Source: a virus. From it: a stretch of DNA of 64,000 nt. A model generated the notes under the pieces. That model was not told the origin of the DNA. It ran no database searches and worked only from the letters and a program-made list of their open reading frames with translations. The position numbers and the translations under genes are program-made. The stretch covers positions 62,001 through 126,000 of the IMG/VR virus record IMGVR_UViG_3300019487_000019, one strand, 5' to 3'. Positions 8,723-16,366 of the stretch are shown in pieces (position 1 is the stretch's first letter; each line of letters opens with the position of its first letter).

Positions 8723-11700
8723 TTAAACAATCCACCAATCGCTACCATCAGCAACTACTGTTACGGTATCGTATTGGTTGTTCAATACAAATGTGGTTGC
8801 GCCGTCGATTGTGTCAGCATTTGCATCAACTGTAACTGTGTTTGCCGATGCATCTGTCTTCTTGACGATAACACGACGACCCGATACCGGACTTGGAAGA
8901 TCAACTACAATTGCACCAGCTGTTGCATTTGCCAAGATCACTTCATCCGTTGCTGCAACTGCATATGGTGATGCAGCAAAGACAATTGAAGCAACAGGTG
9001 TCAACCACGCCTGAACATCAACGTTGTATGCTACACCAAGGTTTGTGCGAGCTGCTGATGCTGTTGAAGCACCCGTTCCACCGTCCGCCACTGCAACATC
9101 TGTACCACCAGCTCGGTAAACAACATTGCCTTCGACTGCAATGTCGCCCGCCGCAAACCGTGAAACAGTTGTATCGGTTGCATGACCAATGTTTACTGCC
9201 AAGAACTCTGGCGAATCACCTGTACCAACACCCAAGTTTGTACGAGCTGTTGTTGCTGATGAAGCACCAGTACCCCCGTCCACTACTGCAACATCTGTAC
9301 CACCGGCTCGGTAAACAACGTTACCTTCGACTGCAATATCACCTGCTGCAAAACGAGAAACAGTTGTATCGGTTGCATGACCAACATTGACTTCCAAAAA
9401 TTCTGGACTATCACCAGTACCAACGCCGAAGTTTGTGCGAGCCGCTGATGCTGTTGAAGCACCCGTTCCACCATTTGTTATAGCGAGATCAATTGCTAGT
9501 GTTAGACCACCTGGGCCAAACGTTGCAGCTGGAGCGCCGCCCGAAGTAACTTCGACGAGGCCAGGACCGGAGAAACCCACACCCGTTGTTGGATCGGCCA
9601 AATTGACAAAAACAGGTACTGGAGCAAACGGAAGTGCAGTTGCAAAACCGGCTGGTGCAGTTGTAAGAACTGTAGGTGCATCAAATGCTGAGTTGGATGA
9701 AACTGTTCCTGCACTATCATCAACAGTCAGCATCGTGCTACCAGCTGCTTGAACAACCACAACATCAGAAGCTGTTAGGTTGATACCCGTCGTCACATCA
9801 TCTGCACGACGTAGGGCTAGACCTGAGTACGGTGCCCCTTGTGTGAAGCCACTGAATGTTGTAACACCAGATGCATCAATCAATACTTTTTGGGCACCAG
9901 CGATTGCAACACTTACTTCATTGGCGCCACTATTGTAGAGACCTTTGTCTGTATGACCTACGCCACCCGAGAATGCAAGTGAAGGAGCTGCTGCCGTTCC
10001 AGCAGCAAGCAACAACGCACCAGTCATTGTATCACCAGCTGTGTCAACATATGTTGCACTAATCAATGCTGTAACATCTGCAGCAAGAACTGCTGTTGTG
10101 CCAGAAACACGACCCCACATATCGCGTGTGAATTTCAAGAATGTGCCTGTGCCACTGTCAGCAAGAACAGCCAGATCAACCGTTGGATTGCCGAGAACAC
10201 CATCACCATTAGCGACTGTGATACGAGCTATGGATGCGGTTGCTAGCTGACGCTCAACCCATGTGTCAACACCTGAGTGAACTGCCAAACCAACTGTCGC
10301 CAAACCTTCAAGAGCTGCCAAATCATTTGCAAGAGCAAACGTTGGATTACCAGCAACACCAGTAGCGTTCGCAATCGTCAAACCAGCTGCTGGCTGAACC
10401 AATGAACGTGTAACAGTTGTTGCTGCTGCACTCTTGACAACGATACCGTTGCCCGCTGCTTCCAGCGTGTCCAACATACCATCTTGGTTTGGAGTTACAT
10501 GAAGCGTGAAATCTGCTGCGTGAGTTGCTAGAACACCATCAACATAAGTCTTGTTTGCTGCATGTGTGCCAGCCGTTGGAGCGTTGGCTAGATTAACCTG
10601 TACGCCTGCTCCCGACATGAACAACGAACCCGTCATTGTGTCGCCCGTTACATTGACATAAGTTTGATCGAAAATGTCGGTTGGCTCAATGATATCGCAA
10701 GCAACAATATAAATCATCAGTTCTGTTGTTGTGATATCAACAACAGCCGCAACTGGATCTGGTGCGTTGCTTGGACGTGTGCGTGTTAGTGTACCTGTAC
10801 CATCAACATACAACGGATTGTTTACCGACGCTGCGCCGCTACCAATGACTTGTGTCTTTGGAACAACGACAATACCAGACGTAACCACCGTAACGGGATT
10901 ACCAACAACACCAGCTTCGACTGCCAGACCATAAACTTTGGTATTGACGTCAAAGTTTGTCATCATTCCAAGGACGCCTGGTGCCGTGAATGTTACCATT
11001 CTGTATGCGGCAAAACCAACGCCCGCTGTACCTGTCAATTCGTTTGTAATGAATGTGACTGGAGCAGTTTCTTGCACACCTTCCGCGACAAGCATGTCAG
11101 CGGTTGTGATAAATGTGCCGTCAGCGCGCTGCAATGCATTACCATCAGCTGTCGAAAGTAGGAAACCAGCATTGTTTGACTGCGAAAGACCGACTTGTGT
11201 ATCAAGGTAGTAGTTGATATTGCTGTTGCTAAGACCTGCATTGATCGACATCGACATCAATGGAAGAGCACCTTGATTCAACTTACCTGCGAATACACGT
11301 ACTTTGCGAATCCATTGTACAGACGTTGCGTCCCAAACTTTCATCTGGGTGTTCAGCGTGTCGAACCAATGTTGACCTGTTTGCAGAGTCGTTTGGCCAC
11401 GCAAAATACCAGTTGTTGATGCGTTGCCAGTTACAGCCTCAACCGATGTAATTTCTGTACGGTTCAGACCAATGTTGAAAACGAGTGATGCAATTGTGTA
11501 GGAACCGTCATTACCACCGTTTGTGCCTTCAACTGTGATCGCGACACCTGGTGCAAGGTATGTTGTGTAGTTACCACTTACGTCAAAACGCTTTGATGCA
11601 GGTGTTGTGCTTACGATGACGGCACTTACACGACCTGTGTTTGGAGCGACTCTCGAAGTAATTGGATCGTAGTCTGTACTTCCAAAGCTGATTGCACCAG

Positions 11701-11947
11701 TTGTTGTGCTGATATCGACGAACAAATATTTGTCAATACCAGGCAGAAATGGGCCCCAAGCATCAGGACGAGCCTGACGAAATGCATTCAAATAGTTGTG
11801 GTCGCCATCCGCAAAATGGAAGGTTGGCGGAAAATTAGGGTTCGGTACGTTTACGTTGACGAAAAAGCCCGGAAGACCGGACGAACCAACGTTGAACGTT
11901 GCAGATACTGCGTTGCTTACGATACCCTGACGGAAGGTAACTCTCAT
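8723..11947 (-). CDS. Long tail fibre protein
   Basis: A 1074-residue fibre. The N-terminal about 390 residues (starting with a Q-G-I-V block and including H-W-F-D...W-I-R-K-V-R-V-F-A-G-K-L) are homologous to the N-terminus of the fibre at 12015-15938, so this part probably attaches to the virion. The middle has T-G-D-T-M-T-G-S/A-L blocks typical of phage fibres. Near the C-terminus come tandem 65-residue repeats with D-G-G-T-G-A-S and R-F-A-A-G-D-I-A-V-E-G-N. It ends in a beta-rich head with V-I-V-K-K-T-D-A-S-A-N-T-V-T-V and final W-W-I-V. A late-promoter motif is 31 bases upstream. Confidence 0.85.
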   Translation of the reverse strand: MRVTFRQGIVSNAVSATFNVGSSGLPGFFVNVNVPNPNFPPTFHFADGDHNYLNAFRQARPDAWGPFLPGIDKYLFVDISTTTGAISFGSTDYDPITSRVAPNTGRVSAVIVSTTPASKRFDVSGNYTTYLAPGVAITVEGTNGGNDGSYTIASLVFNIGLNRTEITSVEAVTGNASTTGILRGQTTLQTGQHWFDTLNTQMKVWDATSVQWIRKVRVFAGKLNQGALPLMSMSINAGLSNSNINYYLDTQVGLSQSNNAGFLLSTADGNALQRADGTFITTADMLVAEGVQETAPVTFITNELTGTAGVGFAAYRMVTFTAPGVLGMMTNFDVNTKVYGLAVEAGVVGNPVTVVTSGIVVVPKTQVIGSGAASVNNPLYVDGTGTLTRTRPSNAPDPVAAVVDITTTELMIYIVACDIIEPTDIFDQTYVNVTGDTMTGSLFMSGAGVQVNLANAPTAGTHAANKTYVDGVLATHAADFTLHVTPNQDGMLDTLEAAGNGIVVKSAAATTVTRSLVQPAAGLTIANATGVAGNPTFALANDLAALEGLATVGLAVHSGVDTWVERQLATASIARITVANGDGVLGNPTVDLAVLADSGTGTFLKFTRDMWGRVSGTTAVLAADVTALISATYVDTAGDTMTGALLLAAGTAAAPSLAFSGGVGHTDKGLYNSGANEVSVAIAGAQKVLIDASGVTTFSGFTQGAPYSGLALRRADDVTTGINLTASDVVVVQAAGSTMLTVDDSAGTVSSNSAFDAPTVLTTAPAGFATALPFAPVPVFVNLADPTTGVGFSGPGLVEVTSGGAPAATFGPGGLTLAIDLAITNGGTGASTASAARTNFGVGTGDSPEFLEVNVGHATDTTVSRFAAGDIAVEGNVVYRAGGTDVAVVDGGTGASSATTARTNLGVGTGDSPEFLAVNIGHATDTTVSRFAAGDIAVEGNVVYRAGGTDVAVADGGTGASTASAARTNLGVAYNVDVQAWLTPVASIVFAASPYAVAATDEVILANATAGAIVVDLPSPVSGRRVIVKKTDASANTVTVDANADTIDGATTFVLNNQYDTVTVVADGSDWWIV
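9045..9440 (-). repeat. Tandem 195-bp repeat in tail fibre gene
   Basis: Two consecutive copies, each 195 bp (65 codons), plus the start of a third D-G-G-T-G-A-S block. For example, the CATGACC of one copy at about 9181 recurs at about 9376. Copies differ mainly at synonymous positions and a few residues (L-A-V-N-I against L-E-V-N-V). Approximate limits. Confidence 0.75.
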
Positions 11948-11977
11948 TGGGATTCTCCTGTAAAACAGTGTTATCCC

Positions 11978-11985
11978 TATTTATC
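11978..11985 (-). promoter_or_regulatory. T4-type late promoter motif GATAAATA
   Basis: GATAAATA on the minus strand, one base from the T4 late consensus TATAAATA, 31 bases before the fibre start at 11947. In T4 this motif is read by the gp55 sigma factor with gp33 and gp45; none of those is in this window. Confidence 0.7.
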
Positions 11986-12014
11986 GTTCAGGGACGAAAA
12001 CCTGAGGAGAAAGT

Positions 12015-15000
12015 TTAGGTAAGTGGTGGGTTGTATTTGTGGGTGCCGCCGTTCACATTGGAAACAGCAGACAATTCAACACCAACCCACTGTGCTAGTG
12101 TTGGATTCCATATCCACAGCATACCCTGACCGTTGAAGCCACCAGTTGGTTGGAATTCAAAAGCGGCATAACCAACGCCAGTAAACGTCGGTGTTGCAGT
12201 TGGTATTCCGCTGACGACTGGCATGTGTGGAAAGCCCGTAACACTCGTTGGAAGACGTGTGCCGACACCAAGAAGAACACCACCGTCAGGATCTGCAAGA
12301 GTCTGCACAACGGCACCACCATCTCCACCAACGATTCCCACTACGCCACCAGAACCAGACGAGGCAGAAATGCCGACACCGCCAATTCCGCCAGAAATTT
12401 CCACTTGATTATTAGCTTCGAGAAGTATTGAACCGCCCGTTGAACCGCCGGAGCTTGTACTCAACTCAATATTACCGCCGAAGACTCCACCGAAGCCCGT
12501 ATTGACAAAAAAGCCACCACCGTTAGAGGCTGCACCTGAACCCAAGTTGAAAAGAACATCACCACCATTAAATCCGCCGCCGCCTGTGACAAACGTGATA
12601 CCGCCACCATTTTCGGTCGCGTTGGAGGCCGACCCCGAAAAGATTTGGACTTGACCGGCGCTTCCGGAAGAGATACCACCGTCGCCTGCATCAAGTGTAA
12701 TGTATCCGCCGTTGCCATTCGCATTACCATTCCCCGCAAACACTTCGAATGATCCACCAGTGTTGCCGCCATCACCATAACCCAACGCAACCGAAAAATT
12801 ACCACCCGTTCCAACGGGTCCTGAACCTCCAAAGCCACCGTTGTCAAAGCTAAAATCAGGAAGTGAAGAGAATATATCTTCACCAAAATGGAATACCAAA
12901 GAACTAGCACCAGTCGTTGCACTTGTAATACGGATTGACGTGCTTGGTCCTGTCGGATAAAAATCAACAGTCGCAACAGCGCTTCCATATGATGTCGCGA
13001 TTGCTAAATTTAGATCAAAGAATAAGTCGGCAAACGTTGGTCCTGAAAACACCGGACCAACAGTAACAAAATTTGGTCCAACACCGTCAACAAAAAGACT
13101 GATAAAATGAAAACCAACAAGACCATGTAGATCAGTATAGTTGCGTGCCACAGTAAGAATGAATTCATTATAACCAGCAGTTGCCGTAATAAATCCGGTG
13201 CTGCCAGTCGTAATGTTAATGTTACCTGAAGGCAATCCGGCAATACCATCACCCGTTGTTAATGTATACCCACCACCAACACCAAAAGCGTTGCTTCCAC
13301 CTATGTCATCAAATGTATCAAAATCCGTCACATTCTCAAAGACGCCAAACGGTGTGTGTGTGCTTTCGTCAAATGTCAGTGTCGATGAGCTTCCAAACGT
13401 TGGACTGTATGCTCGTGCAATCGTGTCGCTAAAAAAGAAAATGAATGAACCAACAGTTCCTAGGTTGTTAGGCGTTGCAAGAAAATTCAATTGATTAAAC
13501 AAATCCGTAAACGTCTGTGCGTCTTGTCCTGCGAACGATATTGTTATTGGTGCAGCTCCATCGACAGAAACATCAATTGAGTATACGGTTAGGTCGTTTG
13601 CAAGTCCTGTTGGATCTGTACCAACCTTGGCTACTGTAAATTCAACCGAGCCAAAGCCTTGTGTCGACGGAGCGAAGCTTCCCAAGGTAACCTCAAAACT
13701 ACCACCATTAGTCCCACTGCCCGTTTCGATAATAAAGTCACCAGCATCGCCAGATGGTGTGCTACCTGTGCTCATAGAGATCGAACCACCAGTACGCGAG
13801 CTGCCAGCGGGGGCCGCATTTCCGGCTTCGATTGATACATTACCACCATTTTCACCACTACCATCGTCTAGTGAACTTGCAGCTACAATAAAGATATCAC
13901 CAGGAGTGTCAACCTCGCCTGGATTGACGTTAAACGCACCTGATATCACATCGTACGTAAAGGTCGGTGAACTATCGACCGTTGTTCCACCACCCGCTCC
14001 ATAAACTACTTGTGTGTCTGGTTCTGCACCGCCACCTGGCGATGGTGCCCACGTTGGTGGTGTGCCTGGGCCACCCGACATAATCACTTGACCAAGAGGA
14101 CCAACAGCTCCTCCAACTTGCCATGCTCCTGTGCTTTCAATTTCCAAACGCTCGACGCCGCTTGTTGACATGCGAATACTTGCACCAACTTGGAGTAAAT
14201 CTCCATTGCCTCCTGTCAGGGAAACAATACCATTTACACCCGTTCCTGTTTTTGTTCCAGCGCTGATATTGACATCCCCACCATCATTATTGCCGCTCAA
14301 TGCATCAGCTGCATTAATATTGACGTCACCAACAGTATTGTTTGCCGCCGGCGAAAGGCTAAATGCGCCGTTGACCACATTGTATGTCAACGTTGGTGAG
14401 CTATCCATGCTGATGCCTGTTCCATACACGATTTGTGTGTTCGGTTCTGCTGGCCCTGCAACAGTACTATTAACCCAGTCTGTTCCATTGTATGACAAAA
14501 CTTGGGCAGATGTTGGGCCAACGATTGCTACGTCATCAAGATCAGTCAACGAAACACTATCGACATACGTTTTGTTTACACCATCAGTACCCGCTACAGG
14601 TGCATTTGGAATTGTAATCTTTGAGGTGCCGCCAGACAAAATAACATTTGCTCCAGAAACGGTCAAGTTTCCAGTCATTGTACCACCAGCTTTTGCTAGC
14701 TTTTGATCTTGGATCTGCTGCAGTTGGAGATCGAGGGTTGCGCCGGTCAATGTTTGATATGGTGCTGTCGTAATTGCTGACGCAGGATGTCCGTGCGCGT
14801 TCGGCGTGCGAGAATTGCTCATTCGAGGATCATTGTCGCCCACAGCAATTGGATTGCTTGGAACAGCAGGTGCTACTGATAGTTTTGTTGTTCCGAATTG
14901 AGTTGTTGACGCTAGAGGAATCGTTGGCAGTGCTGTCGATGGTGGAATGCCAAGTCCCTGATCGAAGAAGATTGTATCAGCTGCCATTACACGTGCAACA

Positions 15001-15938
15001 GGTTGCTTTGCTACTGGATATGTGACGGGATCGCTTACGTGTGGATCAGTCTCTGTCAGTTCACCATTTTCGAGAACCCACAACGATGCGCCTGGTGTTG
15101 TCCAGGCCCAACTTGAATTTGTGATTGTTCCTTGAGAAGCCATTGTAAGAGTTTCACCTACAAGCGCGCTCTCCATTGCCATCGCGATGAACGTTGTGCC
15201 GAGATCATTGTAGCCAGCATAGTCAACAGTTCCAAACGTAGCAATCTTGACAACATGGAATGCTGCAATTCCTTCATCAGCAAGTGCTGTCAATACGTTT
15301 GCTTCAAACTTCAGCGTATTAACGGGTGATCCGTTGATGTAGAATTGACTTTCTGTTGTAAAGAACGTTCCATTTGAACGACGAATTGGAAGGCCGTTCT
15401 CATCATAGATAACACGCCCAACAAGCGTCGCTCCCGAAAGTCCTGCTTGTGTCCCAGCGAATGGTTGTCCAGCAACACCAGCACCTAGTGCTGTGAATGT
15501 ACCATTATTAACCTTCGCTGCAAATACTCGAATGCGTTCACTCCACGCCGCGCCCGTCCAGACATACATTGTCCGTACGCTTGGGTTTGTATTGAACCAA
15601 TGTTGATCTAATGCTGGAGAACTTGGTGGAAGCGAGCCATAAACAGGCGCCAACAAAGTAAAGCCAAACGTACGAACAGCCGTCGTTGTATTCAAGTCCC
15701 AGAACAGCCACACATCAACGCCACTTGGTACTCCGGTCGGAGTACCCCAAGCAATCGGAACAGTTGCCACTTCTGTCAACAGATAATTCGAGTCCTTATG
15801 CGCGAAGGCCACTTCACAAATATCAGACGAAGTGCTAAGTGCAACCGTGGTCGAAGTACTTGGTACCCGAGTTAGGAATGTCTGTAAACCACTTAGTTGG
15901 CCGTAACGGATAATACCCTGGGAGAAATTAATCTGCAT
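12015..15938 (-). CDS. Very long tail fibre protein, paralogue of the downstream fibre
   Basis: A 1307-residue fibre. It begins with a Q-G-I-I block and a 390-residue N-terminal domain shared with the fibre at 8723-11947 (including H-W-F-N...W-S-E-R-I-R-V-F-A-A-K-V). The shaft carries T-M-T-G-N-L-T-V-S and repeated G-G-D/N-V-x-I-S-A-G segments (beta-helix-like). Two copies of a beta module (V-Y-S-I-D-V-S-V-D-G...T-F-T-D-L-F and F-I-S-L-F-V-D-G...T-F-A-D-L-F) also occur in the sheath and neck-region proteins. The C-terminus is rich in Gly and Ser and then ends in an aromatic-containing head. AAGGATAGG precedes the start. Confidence 0.85.
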   Translation of the reverse strand: MQINFSQGIIRYGQLSGLQTFLTRVPSTSTTVALSTSSDICEVAFAHKDSNYLLTEVATVPIAWGTPTGVPSGVDVWLFWDLNTTTAVRTFGFTLLAPVYGSLPPSSPALDQHWFNTNPSVRTMYVWTGAAWSERIRVFAAKVNNGTFTALGAGVAGQPFAGTQAGLSGATLVGRVIYDENGLPIRRSNGTFFTTESQFYINGSPVNTLKFEANVLTALADEGIAAFHVVKIATFGTVDYAGYNDLGTTFIAMAMESALVGETLTMASQGTITNSSWAWTTPGASLWVLENGELTETDPHVSDPVTYPVAKQPVARVMAADTIFFDQGLGIPPSTALPTIPLASTTQFGTTKLSVAPAVPSNPIAVGDNDPRMSNSRTPNAHGHPASAITTAPYQTLTGATLDLQLQQIQDQKLAKAGGTMTGNLTVSGANVILSGGTSKITIPNAPVAGTDGVNKTYVDSVSLTDLDDVAIVGPTSAQVLSYNGTDWVNSTVAGPAEPNTQIVYGTGISMDSSPTLTYNVVNGAFSLSPAANNTVGDVNINAADALSGNNDGGDVNISAGTKTGTGVNGIVSLTGGNGDLLQVGASIRMSTSGVERLEIESTGAWQVGGAVGPLGQVIMSGGPGTPPTWAPSPGGGAEPDTQVVYGAGGGTTVDSSPTFTYDVISGAFNVNPGEVDTPGDIFIVAASSLDDGSGENGGNVSIEAGNAAPAGSSRTGGSISMSTGSTPSGDAGDFIIETGSGTNGGSFEVTLGSFAPSTQGFGSVEFTVAKVGTDPTGLANDLTVYSIDVSVDGAAPITISFAGQDAQTFTDLFNQLNFLATPNNLGTVGSFIFFFSDTIARAYSPTFGSSSTLTFDESTHTPFGVFENVTDFDTFDDIGGSNAFGVGGGYTLTTGDGIAGLPSGNINITTGSTGFITATAGYNEFILTVARNYTDLHGLVGFHFISLFVDGVGPNFVTVGPVFSGPTFADLFFDLNLAIATSYGSAVATVDFYPTGPSTSIRITSATTGASSLVFHFGEDIFSSLPDFSFDNGGFGGSGPVGTGGNFSVALGYGDGGNTGGSFEVFAGNGNANGNGGYITLDAGDGGISSGSAGQVQIFSGSASNATENGGGITFVTGGGGFNGGDVLFNLGSGAASNGGGFFVNTGFGGVFGGNIELSTSSGGSTGGSILLEANNQVEISGGIGGVGISASSGSGGVVGIVGGDGGAVVQTLADPDGGVLLGVGTRLPTSVTGFPHMPVVSGIPTATPTFTGVGYAAFEFQPTGGFNGQGMLWIWNPTLAQWVGVELSAVSNVNGGTHKYNPPLT

Positions 15939-15947
15939 TGCCTATCC

Positions 15948-16301
15948 TTATAAATTCGTCGATCCAGCAAATCGTGCATCTTTTGCTTTAATCGTATTCA
16001 GTGCCCAGTCTCGAATACCAACAAGAGGAACAACAAAATTCGCGTCAGCTAGCGCAGTAGCCCAATTAGGAAATACTCCATCCCACGTTTCTCCTGAACC
16101 GACCTTACTGCGATACATGAGGTCCGCAACTGGAGCTTTTCCTGCTGCTTCAGCGGCAGCGCTGGCATACACCTTGACGTGAAAAGAGTAGATTTGTGTT
16201 GACACCTCGATTGTAAATCCATACACCACCGCATAGAGGTTTGTAAAATTATCAACATCAAGTGGGTCTGGCCATGTAGGGACTTGTAGTGCGTTTGGCA
16301 T
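15948..16301 (-). CDS. Small fibre-operon protein, unknown
   Basis: A 117-residue protein with no recognised domain. It is rich in aromatic and small residues and looks beta-rich (Y-A-V-V-Y-G-F-T-I-E-V then Y-S-F-H-V-K-V-Y), followed by an alanine-rich helix. It has a strong GGAGG ribosome-binding site and a late-promoter motif 30 bases upstream, and lies 9 bases before the 1307-residue fibre gene. The co-transcription suggests a structural or assembly role for the fibre (chaperone or connector), which is inference. Confidence 0.7.
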   Translation of the reverse strand: MPNALQVPTWPDPLDVDNFTNLYAVVYGFTIEVSTQIYSFHVKVYASAAAEAAGKAPVADLMYRSKVGSGETWDGVFPNWATALADANFVVPLVGIRDWALNTIKAKDARFAGSTNL

Positions 16302-16309
16302 AGTTATCC

Positions 16310-16338
16310 TCCAAATAAGCCGCTTTTGCTTATTTATC
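16310..16338 (-). promoter_or_regulatory. Late promoter motif overlapping a short hairpin
   Basis: GATAAATA (minus strand, 16331-16338) lies 30 bases before the start at 16301. A hairpin AATAAGC/GCTTATT shares bases with the motif and sits directly upstream of the GGAGG site. The stem may act as a weak terminator for the gene at 16367 or as a leader structure; it lacks a clear U-run. Confidence 0.6.
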
Positions 16339-16366
16339 GGTTATGCCGTTGTTTTTGGCGTGTTCT

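Noticed and set aside
8291-8971. Plus-strand Pro-rich frame of 226 codons
   Set aside because: It mirrors the glycine codons of the minus-strand adhesin and runs across the gene boundary with the fibre.
9045-9440. Direct repeats as an insertion element or attachment site
   Set aside because: The 195-bp repeats are in-frame fibre modules with no flanking inverted repeats or integrase.
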